Shown here: one piece after another, positions 1-9,207 of the stretch
Layout: the number at the start of each line of letters is the position of its first letter
Position numbering within the stretch: position 1 is the stretch's first letter
DNA from: Candidatus Jordarchaeia archaeon
GTDB taxonomy: Archaea; Asgardarchaeota; Jordiarchaeia; Jordiarchaeales; Jordiarchaeaceae
NCBI GenBank assembly: GCA_029856435.1
Contig: JAHQXB010000106.1
Span: forward strand, 1 to 53,469
Length of the DNA stretch: 53,469 nucleotides
Direction: 5' to 3'
Made by a program: the position numbers and the translations under genes
The notes under the pieces: generated by a model
The model's input: only the letters and a program-made list of their open reading frames with translations
Told to the model about the DNA's origin: nothing
Database searches by the model: none

Positions 1-218
1 AAAGCCAACCAGAACCCCTGAAACAACAATTTTTTAACAAGTTCGGAAACACCCACTTCTCCAATCATCTAATCAAGGATTCAAGATAGAATATTCCTAC
101 ATACATTCTAAGCAAGTCCAAAATAGAAACAAGTTTAATACAGAGAGTTAATATATACATTTTTATGTCTATTTCTTGTGGTGAATGCCAACTATTTCAA
201 CATGAATCTAAAAAGTAG

Positions 219-228
219 AATATAAATA
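219..228 (+). promoter_or_regulatory. Probable TATA box of hxlB
   Basis: An AATATAAATA match lies about 55-65 bases before the chosen start of the hexuloisomerase gene. With an archaeal TSS about 25 bases downstream this leaves a leader of roughly 30 bases that carries the GGTGG ribosome site. This is a pattern match only. Confidence 0.4.
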
Positions 229-283
229 TGCGCTCATTTTTAAATGGAAAAAGTGAAAATATAAAGAATCATGGGTGGGTGTG

Positions 284-895
284 TTGACCAAGACCAGAAC
301 TCTAAAAAAAGCGATGCTGGAAATCAGCGGAAACATATCTAACGCAGTCCAAGAAATTGACGACAACCAAGTAAACCAGCTAGTCGAACTCTTAATTAAC
401 GGGTTAAAATCCGGCAGAAGAATCTTCGTAGTGGGGGCAGGGCGCTCCGGTCTAATGGTAAGAGCCTTCGCCATGCGACTCATGCACCTCGGATTTGAAG
501 TTTTCGTCATCGGAGAAACCATAACACCCGCCGTCACACCAAAAGACATACTAATCGCCATAAGTGGCTCTGGCACAACAAAACTCGTAGTAGAAAGCTC
601 ACGCATCGCCAAAAAAGAGGTGAACGCAACATTGGTGGTCATCACCTCCTATCCCGACTCCCCCCTAGCCCAACTGGCCGACCTAGTACTGACCATTCGC
701 GGCCGAACAAAAATAGACGGACAAAACGACTACATCCAGCGACAAATCAAAGGAGAACACTCCCCACTAACACCCTTAGGCACCCTATTTGAATCCACCG
801 TGCTAGCCTTCCTAGACGGCTTAATCACCGAATTAATGGAGAGACTGGGTGTGAAAGAAAAAGACCTAAAAGAACGCCACACAACAATAGAATAG
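284..895 (+). CDS. hxlB: 6-phospho-3-hexuloisomerase (SIS domain)
   Basis: This protein should interconvert 3-hexulose 6-phosphate and fructose 6-phosphate in the cytoplasm. It is the second step of the ribulose monophosphate pathway, which many archaea run in reverse to make pentoses. It is about 203 residues, the usual length of the family, and is a single SIS sugar-isomerase domain. Visible hallmarks are VGAGRSG near the N-terminus, the GET.TP segment, AISGSGTT and a C-terminal TPLGTLFE stretch typical of the hexuloisomerase group. I chose the TTG at 284 because GGTGG lies about five bases upstream; a GTG at 275 is also possible. The usual partner hxlA is not in the window. Another SIS-type sugar-phosphate isomerase is less likely. 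Confidence 0.88.
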   Translation: MTKTRTLKKAMLEISGNISNAVQEIDDNQVNQLVELLINGLKSGRRIFVVGAGRSGLMVRAFAMRLMHLGFEVFVIGETITPAVTPKDILIAISGSGTTKLVVESSRIAKKEVNATLVVITSYPDSPLAQLADLVLTIRGRTKIDGQNDYIQRQIKGEHSPLTPLGTLFESTVLAFLDGLITELMERLGVKEKDLKERHTTIE

Positions 896-958
896 CCTCA
901 AAATTAAGAAAATAATATTTCGGAAACTAGCTCCACCCAATGGTTATCCCCTATTATA

Positions 959-2032
959 TTAAGGAGTTATTGACATAGTGTTTCCAGACCCAACTATTAC
1001 CACCTTTCCTTTTCCAAATCCCTCCATTAAATTTTCCAACTTTTCGATAATTCTGGGAACCGCACCCCGGACCTCATCACTCATCTTCGTGAAGTACTCC
1101 TCATTTGACATTTTAACAATCAAAGATATTAATGGTATTTTTCTCTGAGACGCTAACTCTTCCAACCTATACTTGTCAGGCTCAGAAACGAAGGCAACAC
1201 CAGTTGCAGGCGTTATGATAATAGATTTCTCTCCCTCAAGTCTAACCTCAGCCGTAACTATAACCACACCCGCCACATCTTCCTCCTCCTCTATTATCGC
1301 CTCCACAACCTTACCCAAATTCCTCATCCTAGCCCCCGGACCCTTAGGCTTAATCAATATTAAATCCCTCCCTCTATAATTTACTTCAGAAACAACAATC
1401 CCCTCCCTAACCTCAAAACGAGAATTACCTAACAGTTTCGCAACCACCAACGGCCCAATACCATTACCAATAGGCTGAGCATCCACATAAGCCTTAACCG
1501 CCTTAAAACGTATCCTAGCATCCCGAACCAAAAGCGACAAATTCATCGTCGCCTGCATCGTAGTCTCAAGACTCTTAGACATTTTACTCGACACATATAT
1601 CTCCCTCACCATTTTGTAAATCCTATTAAGAACCACCGCCTCCCTAAACATCTGCTTAAGATTCTCCACCTTTTCCAAATCCCCATCCGGCGCCAACGGT
1701 TTAACTAGACTCTCCAAAGCCCCATCACCAACATCAAGAAGATACTCCAAACGACCCATAACTCCCGAAGGATCCGTTTCTATGGGCGCAATAACGAAAT
1801 ATTCAATGACCCTCCCAAATCCCTCCTCCTTCTCCTCCACCGTCAACTTATCACTAAAACAAGATACTACCATAGAACGAGCTTCCTTAACCATCCTCGA
1901 AACCTCCCTAAGACTCTTACCCACCTTCCTCAACTCCAACATCAACATAATATCCCTCTGATAAATACAAAAAATACAAAACCCCATATAAAGCAGAAAA
2001 CTAACAATAGCCAAAACAGACTGTCCATCCAT
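959..2032 (-). CDS. DUF1512-type archaeal membrane-anchored protein
   Basis: A 357-residue protein with one N-terminal membrane segment (about residues 5-25), then a cytoplasmic helical part and a C-terminal alpha/beta part ending in KVVIVGSGNT. The architecture and conserved stretches (PIGNGIGPLVVAKLLG, ILIKPKGPGARMRNLGK, ITPATGVAF) match what I recall of the archaeal family DUF1512, whose function is unknown. The C-terminal half reads like a nucleotide- or ligand-binding fold, which is inference. It converges with the hexuloisomerase gene. Its coding strand is G/T-rich at the 5' end, part of a strand-composition domain that also covers the next intergenic region and the start of the ABC ATPase gene. 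The start is ATG at 2032. Confidence 0.7.
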   Translation of the reverse strand: MDGQSVLAIVSFLLYMGFCIFCIYQRDIMLMLELRKVGKSLREVSRMVKEARSMVVSCFSDKLTVEEKEEGFGRVIEYFVIAPIETDPSGVMGRLEYLLDVGDGALESLVKPLAPDGDLEKVENLKQMFREAVVLNRIYKMVREIYVSSKMSKSLETTMQATMNLSLLVRDARIRFKAVKAYVDAQPIGNGIGPLVVAKLLGNSRFEVREGIVVSEVNYRGRDLILIKPKGPGARMRNLGKVVEAIIEEEEDVAGVVIVTAEVRLEGEKSIIITPATGVAFVSEPDKYRLEELASQRKIPLISLIVKMSNEEYFTKMSDEVRGAVPRIIEKLENLMEGFGKGKVVIVGSGNTMSITP

Positions 2033-2472
2033 CTAAAATACCCCTACAACACTCAAATCCACAACAAACCAACCATACCAAATATACACACTCACACCAA
2101 TACACAGCTTCAAACGGACCAAAAACCTCTTTCGACCCGTTTGAAAACACCAAACCAATCCACAAAAAAATACGCAAAAAACCTTTTAAATTCTTCCAGA
2201 ATACCAAAAACACAAACCAAAAATCACCAAGAACCCTTCGCCTAACAACAAAAACATCCAAACCCCAAAATCCACAAAAAATTAGAAAACACACATATGG
2301 TGGAAACATCAAAGGACATGAAAACAAAAATCCACAAACAATAAAACCCCAAAAAAACCAAAAACGAAGACCATACCCAGTCAATAAATACTAAAAAAAC
2401 TACAAATAACCTAATGTGTTTTAGAAAGTGCAAATAAGTTTTCCACAACAAATAAAAAAGCGGTGCCCCACA
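2033..2472. other. Intergenic region with extreme C/A bias on the + strand
   Basis: This 440-base divergent gap between the DUF1512 gene and the ABC operon is almost free of G on the + strand. Long open frames appear on the minus strand, but they are a by-product of this bias: low-complexity Phe/Trp/Cys/Val-rich translations with no family resemblance. I see no RNA gene in it. Promoters for both flanking genes should lie here but I cannot place them well. Confidence 0.5.
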
Positions 2473-3465
2473 ATGGCCATAGTCGAAACAAACAACCTAA
2501 CAAAAATCTACGGCGGAAAATTCACCGCAGTGGACCACATAAGCTTCCAAGTACAAGAAGGAGAAATATTCGGATTCCTAGGACCAAATGGAGCCGGAAA
2601 AACAACCACCGTACATATGCTATGCACCCTAACCCAAATAACCGAAGGAGAAGCCAAAATAGCAGGAATAGACGTAAAAAAACAACCAGACGAAGTAAGA
2701 AAAAAAATAGGACTAGTACCCCAAGACATAAGCGTAGACGACGAACTCACAGCAAAAGAAAACATGGAACTACACGGCAAACTCTATCACATGCCCAAAA
2801 GCCTCATACAACAAAGAATACCCGAACTCCTCCAAATCGTAGAACTAACCGAATGGCAAAACACCCTAGTCAAAAAATTCTCCGGCGGAATGCGCCGCAG
2901 ACTAGAAATCGCCGAAGGACTAATGCACCACCCAGACATACTATTCCTTGACGAACCTACCCTTGGGCTCGATCCTGCAAGTCGTACTAGTATTTGGGAG
3001 TATGTTAGGAAGCTGAATGAGGAGGGTATCACGATTTTTATGACCACTCATTATATGGATGAGGCTGATAAGCTGTGTGATCGTATTGCGATTATTGATT
3101 ATGGGAAGATTGTGAATACTGGTTCTCCGGAGGAGCTTAAGGGGATGCTAGGTGGGGATGTGGTTACGGTGCATGCTAATGATAGAGAGAAGTTTCTGAG
3201 CCACATTAAGACTTTGGATTTTGTTACTGAGGTTTTGCCGCAGGAGGATGGTATTCGGTTGACGGTTGATAGGGGTGAGACTGCGATACCCAAGTTGTTT
3301 CAGGAGGCGAGCAGGATTGGTGTGAGTATAGATAATATTTCTTTGAGTCGTCCCACTCTTGACGATGTTTTCATAAAGTTTACGGGTAGGAGTCTTAGGG
3401 AGGAGAAAGCGGACAGGATTGAGTTATTTAAGAGAATGATGTTAATGAAGAGAAGAAGGCGTTAA
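2473..3465 (+). CDS. ABC transporter ATP-binding protein, DrrA-like
   Basis: This ATPase should power export or membrane remodelling by the ABC-2 permeases downstream. It is about 330 residues: an ATPase domain over the first 230 with Walker A GPNGAGKT, Q-loop VPQD, signature FSGGMRRR, Walker B ILFLDEPT, and the switch histidine in MTTHYMDEA. A C-terminal extension of about 100 residues is typical of the daunorubicin-resistance (DrrA) group. The ATG at 2473 starts the conserved domain directly; the frame is open to 2428 but adds nothing conserved. The permease gene follows four bases later. Base usage flips inside the gene at about 2945: C/A-rich codons before, G/T-rich after, although the protein stays intact. 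The substrate is unknown. Confidence 0.9.
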   Translation: MAIVETNNLTKIYGGKFTAVDHISFQVQEGEIFGFLGPNGAGKTTTVHMLCTLTQITEGEAKIAGIDVKKQPDEVRKKIGLVPQDISVDDELTAKENMELHGKLYHMPKSLIQQRIPELLQIVELTEWQNTLVKKFSGGMRRRLEIAEGLMHHPDILFLDEPTLGLDPASRTSIWEYVRKLNEEGITIFMTTHYMDEADKLCDRIAIIDYGKIVNTGSPEELKGMLGGDVVTVHANDREKFLSHIKTLDFVTEVLPQEDGIRLTVDRGETAIPKLFQEASRIGVSIDNISLSRPTLDDVFIKFTGRSLREEKADRIELFKRMMLMKRRRR

Positions 3466-3469
3466 TAGT

Positions 3470-4363
3470 ATGTTGAGTGAGTCTTGGTATGTGGCTTTAA
3501 GGGAGATTAAGCATTTTTATAGGCGAAGGATTCAGATTGTTACTTCTCTGGCTACTCCTGTGATTTGGTTGGCGTTGTTTGGTTATGCGCTTAGTGGGGG
3601 TTTGCCTGGGTTTAATTTGAGTAGTCTTGGGATTGAGGGTATTCCCACTTTGCTTACCTTTTTTGTTTTGTCTCTGAATCTTGAACTTTGGCAGAGTTAC
3701 TTTCTTTTGAATTTGACTACCACGAGTTATCTCTCTTTTCTCTCTCCGGGTATTGTGGCTATGACCGTTATGTTTACTGGGATGTTTGCGGGTGTTTCTA
3801 TAGTGTTTGATAGGAGGTTTGGCTATCTTAATAAGTTGTTGGTTAGTCCGATTCCTAGGAGTTCGATAATGTTTGGTAAAATGATTTCGGCAACGGTTAG
3901 GGCGATGATGCAGGGGTTGATAGTCATGGGTTTGGCTATAGTTTTGGGTGCGAAAATGAACACGGGTCTATGGGGGGTTGTGATAGCTGTGCCATATATG
4001 ATTATGTTCACCTTAGGTTTCTCAGGGTTATCTACAGCGGTTGGTATTAAGATGGCGGAGCATGAGGAGTTTTTTGGAGTTATTAATCTCATACTTCTGC
4101 CTCTGTTTTTTGCTTCTGGGGCTCTTGTTCCAGTTCAACTGATGCCGGGTTGGTTGCAGGTTGTAGCTTATTTTAATCCTTTAACATATGCTGTGGATGC
4201 AATAAGGTGTGCTATGCTGGGGGGGACCTTTGGGCCTTTGGGTGGTGAGTATGCCCTAATAGGGATTGGAGGGAATCTTCTTGTGGATGCTGTTGTATTA
4301 ACTCTATTTATAGTGATTATGGTTTCTATAGGAGTAACCATTTTTAGAAGGTCGCTTAAATGA
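3470..4363 (+). CDS. ABC-2 type transporter permease (first of three)
   Basis: A 297-residue integral membrane protein with about six hydrophobic segments and the ABC-2 domain of the DrrB type. Typical landmarks are the N-terminal amphipathic stretch before the first membrane segment, FDRRFGYLNKLLVSPIPRSS in the middle loop, and NPLTYAVDAIR before the last segment. It starts with ATG four bases after the ATPase stop codon, so the two are co-translated and probably form the core transporter. Two close paralogues follow on the same strand. Direction and cargo cannot be read from the sequence. Confidence 0.88.
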   Translation: MLSESWYVALREIKHFYRRRIQIVTSLATPVIWLALFGYALSGGLPGFNLSSLGIEGIPTLLTFFVLSLNLELWQSYFLLNLTTTSYLSFLSPGIVAMTVMFTGMFAGVSIVFDRRFGYLNKLLVSPIPRSSIMFGKMISATVRAMMQGLIVMGLAIVLGAKMNTGLWGVVIAVPYMIMFTLGFSGLSTAVGIKMAEHEEFFGVINLILLPLFFASGALVPVQLMPGWLQVVAYFNPLTYAVDAIRCAMLGGTFGPLGGEYALIGIGGNLLVDAVVLTLFIVIMVSIGVTIFRRSLK

Positions 4364-4402
4364 AAAATTTTGAACAGCTAACTTTAGTTTAATCAGAATG
4401 GT

Positions 4403-5314
4403 TTGGTGGTGGAAAAGCTTTTGTTTAAAGAGGCGTGGTATGTAACGGAAAGGGAGCTGAGACATTTTGTGCGAAGAAAAGTGCAGGTGTTAACTTCATT
4501 CATACAGCCTGCGGTCTGGCTGGGGTTCTTTGGCTACGCAATAAGTTCAGGGATTCCGGGTTTGGGTGGTGCAATTTTTGGTGGTCGGGGACTACTAAAT
4601 ATTATTCAATTTTTTGTTTATTTTCTTCCAATCGGTGAACCTCTAAAATCTATCCTATTAACCAGTTATGGTATTCAGTATCTTGATTTTTTGGCGACTG
4701 GAATTATTGCCGCCACCGTTATGGTTACAGCCTTTATGTCTGGGATAAGCATTATTTGGGATAAGAGGTTTGGATATATTACCAAGTTGTTGGTGGCTCC
4801 GATTCCCAGATCCTCTATTATGTTGGGAAAGATGATGTCGTCTACTATTAGAAGCCTAATACAAGCTTTAGTAGTTGTTGTGCTGGCAGTGCTATTGGGA
4901 GCTAAAATTTACACTGGTATATTGGGCGTTGCTATCAGCATTCCCTTCATGATAGTTTTCGCAGCAGGTCTCTCCGGCCTCTCGGTAGCATTGGGAATCA
5001 AGCTGGCGGATCATGAGGTCTTCTTCGGCGTATTTCAAATGATTCTACTTCCCCTATTTTTTGCTAGTTCGGCGATTGTCCCCCTGGCCTCCATGCCCAA
5101 TTGGTTGCAGTTTGTTGCTCAGGGAAACCCATTAACCTACGCTGTTGATGCCACTAGGCTGGCCCTATTTGGTGGTCTGTATATGCCAATCAACTGGAAC
5201 TTGTTTGTTTTGGGAGTCGGAGGCTCCCTACTATTAGATTTTGTGGTGCTGATGGTGATATTTGTAGTTATGGTAGTTACGGGAGCTCTACTATTCAGAA
5301 AATATACCCTTTAG
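4403..5314 (+). CDS. ABC-2 type transporter permease (second of three)
   Basis: This 303-residue permease is a clear paralogue of its upstream neighbour. It has the same length and membrane topology, the middle motif WDKRFGYITKLLVAPIPRSS, and a C-terminal NPLTYAVDATR. It begins 39 bases after the first permease, probably at the TTG at 4403, or at GTG 4406 or 4409, because several closely spaced start codons lie there. It presumably pairs with the first permease as a heterodimer or with the single upstream ATPase in an alternative complex. I see no second ATPase gene in the operon. Confidence 0.87.
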   Translation: MVVEKLLFKEAWYVTERELRHFVRRKVQVLTSFIQPAVWLGFFGYAISSGIPGLGGAIFGGRGLLNIIQFFVYFLPIGEPLKSILLTSYGIQYLDFLATGIIAATVMVTAFMSGISIIWDKRFGYITKLLVAPIPRSSIMLGKMMSSTIRSLIQALVVVVLAVLLGAKIYTGILGVAISIPFMIVFAAGLSGLSVALGIKLADHEVFFGVFQMILLPLFFASSAIVPLASMPNWLQFVAQGNPLTYAVDATRLALFGGLYMPINWNLFVLGVGGSLLLDFVVLMVIFVVMVVTGALLFRKYTL

Positions 5315-5398
5315 GCTCCCTTTTCCAATTTCTCCATAATGTGAGAATTAGTGTTTTAGTGGGGTCGAGTTTTTTCTTGAAAATTTTTTGATGGCAGA

Positions 5399-5408
5399 GC
5401 TTATAAAC
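5399..5408 (+). promoter_or_regulatory. Possible TATA box before the third permease
   Basis: GCTTATAAAC lies about 40 bases before the start of the third permease, in the longest gap of the cluster (about 120 bases). It suggests that this paralogue can be transcribed on its own. Confidence 0.4.
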
Positions 5409-5444
5409 CGAATTTAGAATCGTTTCTCAGAGGTAATGTGCTAC

Positions 5445-6329
5445 ATGTTGGCAGAGGCTTGGCAAATAGCTCAAAGGGATATGAAACATTATTTTCGGCA
5501 AAGAATTCAGTTTGCCACATCGCTGATCACCCCCTTGGTCTGGCTAATCTTCTTTGGATTTGCCTTCAATGGAGGTATGCCACTCTATAACTACAACTTA
5601 TCAGGGAACGTGCAGGGCGCAAGTATTACCTCTTTGCTTCTGCTATTTTTTCCATCTTCACCTGTAAGATATGTTTTGCTGAACATATTTAGTGTTAATT
5701 ATATCGATTTCTACGCGTCGGGTGTGGTGGCGGCTTCAGTAATGTTTATGGCGGCATTTTCCGGCGCTTCAATATTTTGGGATAAAAGTATGGGTTTCCT
5801 AACTAAGCTGCTAGTATCCCCTATTCCCCGCACATCCATTATACTAGGAAAACTCACATCAACTGTACTGAGAAGTCTAATACAAGGCATAATTATGCTC
5901 GCACTAGTGCCCTTAATAGGAGTAAAAATTAACACCGGATTCTACGTTATACTCACCATCCCCTTCCTGGTTCTGTTAACCATGGGTTTTTCAGCAATCT
6001 CAACGGCCGTTGGACTAAAAATCGCAGGGCATGAGTTCTTCGAACTAATAAACCTCTTCCTAATGCCCATATTTTTTGTAAGTGGAACCATAATACCCGT
6101 TGAAGCAATGCCCCAATGGCTACAGGTAATTGCCCGCTTTAACCCTCTAGCCTACGCTGTAGATGGAATAAGAAAACTTATGCTGGGCGGGCAATTGGGA
6201 AAACTGGGAGGAGGATTCGCAACTATGGATATTTTACCCTCATTATTATTCGATGCCTCTGTTCTACTATTGTTCTTATCAGCTTCGGTACTGGTATCAG
6301 TTATCCTTGCAAGAAGGGCTCTAATCTAA
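5445..6329 (+). CDS. ABC-2 type transporter permease (third of three)
   Basis: A third paralogue of about 294 residues, with WDKSMGFLTKLLVSPIPRTS in the middle loop and NPLAYAVDGIRKLML near the end. I prefer the ATG at 5445, which sits about ten bases after GAGGT; the ATG at 5436 is only one base from that site. A gap of about 120 bases with its own TATA-like sequence separates it from permease two, so expression may be partly independent. It lacks one residue in the conserved HE.FF.V segment relative to its sisters. Composition drifts from mixed to C/A-rich toward the 3' end. Confidence 0.86.
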   Translation: MLAEAWQIAQRDMKHYFRQRIQFATSLITPLVWLIFFGFAFNGGMPLYNYNLSGNVQGASITSLLLLFFPSSPVRYVLLNIFSVNYIDFYASGVVAASVMFMAAFSGASIFWDKSMGFLTKLLVSPIPRTSIILGKLTSTVLRSLIQGIIMLALVPLIGVKINTGFYVILTIPFLVLLTMGFSAISTAVGLKIAGHEFFELINLFLMPIFFVSGTIIPVEAMPQWLQVIARFNPLAYAVDGIRKLMLGGQLGKLGGGFATMDILPSLLFDASVLLLFLSASVLVSVILARRALI

Positions 6330-6409
6330 ATATTCACCAATAACTAGAAAAGTATACTTTACCTAGTTTTAACTATATTCGGTAAAAGGGTTTCTTTTGG
6401 TGTAAACTT

Positions 6410-7570
6410 ATGGGAAATGGTTGGAAGGACTTTGTACTGGAATCTGGAGTATACTTTATGAGTGGAAATGAAGCATGCGCTGAAGGGGCGATAACTGCGG
6501 GTTGCAGGTTTTTTGCCGGCTACCCCATTACCCCTGCTACTGAAATTATGGAAGTTATGGCTCGTAGGATGCCCGAGGTTGGTGGTGTTTTTCTCCAATG
6601 TGAGGACGAAATATCCTCCATTGCTGCAGTGCTGGGCGCTGTGTTGGCTGGCGCGAAGGGCATGACTGCTACCAGCGGTCCAGGCTTTTCTCTTATGCAG
6701 GAGAATTTGGGTTGGGCGGTTATGTGTGAGATTCCCTGTGTGGTTGTGGATTGTCAACGCGCTGGTCCGAGCACTGGTTTGCCTACCCGCATTTCTCAGG
6801 GGGATGTCATGCAATGTCTTTGGGGTAGACATGGGGACAATATGATTGTAGCTCTGGCTCCGAACACTCCTCAGGAAATGTTTGACTTAACTATTCGCGC
6901 ATTTAACATTGCGGAAACCTTCCGGGTTCCAGTCATATTATTGGCAGACGAAGAGGTAGCCCACGTAAGGGAGAAGGTTGAAATTCCAAACCATGATGAG
7001 TTAAAATTGGTTTGGCGAAGAAATCCTAAAGTCCCACCAAAAGAATTTTTGCCTTTCAAACCTGACGCGCAAGGGGTTCCCCCACCACTGCCCACTCTCG
7101 GTGCAGGCTACCACTTCCACTTTACAGGTTTGAGCCATGATGAGAAAGGGTACCCCATAGATGATCCAGAAAAGCACTTGGAACTTGTGAGACGTTTAAG
7201 GGACAAGCTAGTCAACAACTCTAAAGAGTTTACCTACTTTGAGAAGCGTGATTCTCACGATTCAAGAATAGCAGTTGTTTCTTTTGGAAGTGTTTCCAGA
7301 GTAGCTTTGGGAGCAGTTATTGAGGCGGAGAAGGAGGGAATACCTGTTAACTATTTGCGTTTGATTACTATTTGGCCTTTCCCTTACGATGAGGTGCACA
7401 AAATTGCAGGCGGAGTGGATTACATATTGGTTCCCGAATTGAACGCTGGTCAACTAGTTCATAATGTAACCGAAGCGGCTAAGGGAAAAGCCCAAGTGGT
7501 TCCCCTTATGGGTATAGCTAGGCAATTCAAACCCAAAGAGATTCTCGACGCTATAAAAAAGCTCTTGTGA
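6410..7570 (+). CDS. korA: 2-oxoacid:ferredoxin oxidoreductase, alpha subunit (2-oxoglutarate type)
   Basis: The alpha subunit of a thiamine-diphosphate enzyme that oxidatively decarboxylates a 2-oxoacid (2-oxoglutarate is most likely) to the acyl-CoA and passes electrons to ferredoxin; it can also run reductively. The 386 residues contain the pyruvate-ferredoxin oxidoreductase N-terminal domain (SGNEACAEGAI, GYPITPATEI, TATSGPGFSLMQEN, GPSTGLPTRISQGD) and the following domain II. ATG 6410 has GGTG about nine bases upstream. The beta and gamma genes follow on the same strand. The small ferredoxin-like delta subunit found in many Kor operons is not adjacent. Confidence 0.9.
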   Translation: MGNGWKDFVLESGVYFMSGNEACAEGAITAGCRFFAGYPITPATEIMEVMARRMPEVGGVFLQCEDEISSIAAVLGAVLAGAKGMTATSGPGFSLMQENLGWAVMCEIPCVVVDCQRAGPSTGLPTRISQGDVMQCLWGRHGDNMIVALAPNTPQEMFDLTIRAFNIAETFRVPVILLADEEVAHVREKVEIPNHDELKLVWRRNPKVPPKEFLPFKPDAQGVPPPLPTLGAGYHFHFTGLSHDEKGYPIDDPEKHLELVRRLRDKLVNNSKEFTYFEKRDSHDSRIAVVSFGSVSRVALGAVIEAEKEGIPVNYLRLITIWPFPYDEVHKIAGGVDYILVPELNAGQLVHNVTEAAKGKAQVVPLMGIARQFKPKEILDAIKKLL

Positions 7571-7594
7571 GTAAAATTTGGAGGATGTGGCAAA

Positions 7595-8482
7595 TTGGGT
7601 GAGAAAACTACTCTGATTCAGCCTCTTAGAAGGTATTTACGGGAGGATAGGCTTCCCACAGTTTTCTGTCCGGGTTGTGGTAATGGAATAATAATGAACT
7701 GTACCCTACGGGCTATAGATGAATTGGGTATTAACATAGATGACATAGTTTTTGTTTCTGGAATAGGATGCTCAGGTAGAATACCAGGATACATTGATGC
7801 TGACAGTCTGCATGTGACACATGGTAGAGCTGTAGCCTTCGCCACAGGAATCAAACTATTCAACCCCGACTTTGAAGTAATTGTCTTCACTGGGAACGGA
7901 GACAGTGGGGCAATTGGAATATCACATCTGGTGCACGCCGCTAGAAGAAATATAGACATTAATGTGATTAGTGTCAACAATTTGGTTTACGCTTTGACCG
8001 GCAGCCAGACGAGTCCCACCACTCCTGTGGGAGCCTACACGTATACTTCTCCCTACGGTAGTGTGGAGGGCTTTTTTGACCTCTGTGAGTTGGTTACCAG
8101 TGCTGGCGCTAGTTACGTGGCTCGATGGAGCACCGTTCAGCCTCAGAGAATAATAAGTTCCATAATTAAAGGCATACAGAAAAAGGGATTTACCTACATA
8201 GAAGTTATCAGTCAGTGTCCAACCCAGTTCGGAAGAAAAAACGAGATGCCCGACCCCAAGCAACTCATGGATTGGTTCAGGGAGCGCACCGTGAAACTAG
8301 AAGTTGCAAAGAAGCTTCCTCCAAGAAAAATAAGCGGGAAACTGATACTGGGGGAATTCGCTGACAGGGATAGACCTGAAATGGCTAACGAGTACAGAAA
8401 GCTCATTGAGGGGGTGCAGAGGGGAACCATTAAATTGAAAAGGCCGCAGTTGGATTGGCTTGAATTGTCTTTTAGAGAGTGA
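7595..8482 (+). CDS. korB: 2-oxoacid:ferredoxin oxidoreductase, beta subunit (ThDP-binding)
   Basis: This 295-residue subunit binds thiamine diphosphate and a 4Fe-4S cluster. Visible landmarks are FCPGCGNGI (two cluster cysteines), SGIGCSGRIPGY, the ThDP/Mg motif GNGDSGAIG followed by the RRN stretch, NNLVYALTGSQTSPTTP, and a later cysteine in SQCPTQFG. The TTG start at 7595 is supported by GGAGG about ten bases upstream. It lies 24 bases after korA. The T.GQ.SPTTP and QCPTQFGR signatures are what I expect of the Kor type rather than of pyruvate enzymes, but substrate specificity is inferred. Confidence 0.9.
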   Translation: MGEKTTLIQPLRRYLREDRLPTVFCPGCGNGIIMNCTLRAIDELGINIDDIVFVSGIGCSGRIPGYIDADSLHVTHGRAVAFATGIKLFNPDFEVIVFTGNGDSGAIGISHLVHAARRNIDINVISVNNLVYALTGSQTSPTTPVGAYTYTSPYGSVEGFFDLCELVTSAGASYVARWSTVQPQRIISSIIKGIQKKGFTYIEVISQCPTQFGRKNEMPDPKQLMDWFRERTVKLEVAKKLPPRKISGKLILGEFADRDRPEMANEYRKLIEGVQRGTIKLKRPQLDWLELSFRE

Positions 8483-8495
8483 GTGGTGTTTGGAG

Positions 8496-9065
8496 TTGAC
8501 TACACAAATACAGTTTGTTGGAAGTGGCGGGCAGGGAATTGTGCTTTTAGGCTTTATTCTTTCACGCGCTGCTGTGATTTATGAGGAAAAAAACGCTACC
8601 AACATTCAGAGTTACGGCTCCAGAGTGAGAGGGGGTTCAACTGTATCTGACGTTATCATTTCAGACAGCGAAATTGTTTGCCCTATTATAACTAATCCAG
8701 ACATCTTGGTGATTATGTCAGAAGAATCGCTAGAAGAATTTACAAGCAACTTGAAGGAGGGAGGATTGCTACTAATAGATGAGAACGTCAAAATCTCCGT
8801 GCAGAAAAATTTTAGAATTTTCAGAATTCCCGCCATTAAAATCGCCGAGTCCGAGTTCAAGTCTAAGACGCCTGCTAACCTTATAATGCTTGGGGCTCTA
8901 ATTGGGGTAACTGACATTGTTTCAGAAGAATCAATTTTAAACGCGTTACTTGATGTGATGCTGGAACTAGACTTGAGAGAAAGCATAAAGGAGAGAAATA
9001 TTCAAGCACTAATAAGAGGAGTTAAACTCGGAAAAGATCTAGCCAAAAAGAATTCTGGAGATTAA
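8496..9065 (+). CDS. korC: 2-oxoacid:ferredoxin oxidoreductase, gamma subunit
   Basis: A subunit of about 190 residues with the POR/KOR gamma domain: FVGSGGQGIVLLG at the N-terminus, SYGSRVRGGSTVSDVIIS, and NLIMLGALIG later. It completes the alpha-beta-gamma enzyme with the two genes upstream. The frame is open into korB, but the TTG at 8496 lies seven bases after GGTG and gives the expected N-terminus, leaving a gap of 13 bases after the korB stop. Confidence 0.89.
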   Translation: MTTQIQFVGSGGQGIVLLGFILSRAAVIYEEKNATNIQSYGSRVRGGSTVSDVIISDSEIVCPIITNPDILVIMSEESLEEFTSNLKEGGLLLIDENVKISVQKNFRIFRIPAIKIAESEFKSKTPANLIMLGALIGVTDIVSEESILNALLDVMLELDLRESIKERNIQALIRGVKLGKDLAKKNSGD

Positions 9066-9207
9066 TTTTTCTCAAAAAAATGGTGGTTTTTCGGATTTTT
9101 TCTGTAATCTTATTCCAAAAAACTTATTGTTTTTTTTATTAATCTAAAACAATTTAATATTTACCCAATTGAAATCATTTATTAGACTGAATTTGTTTAT
9201 ATTTTAA

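Noticed and set aside
2001..2451. Long open frames on the minus strand upstream of the ABC operon (127 and 69 codons)
   Set aside because: The translations are Phe/Trp/Cys/Val-rich low-complexity strings produced by the G-poor + strand; no family resemblance.
2463..2951. Open frame of 162 codons overlapping the ABC ATPase in another phase
   Set aside because: It is an Arg/Asn/Thr-rich shadow of the clearly conserved ATPase frame, caused by the C/A-rich codons.
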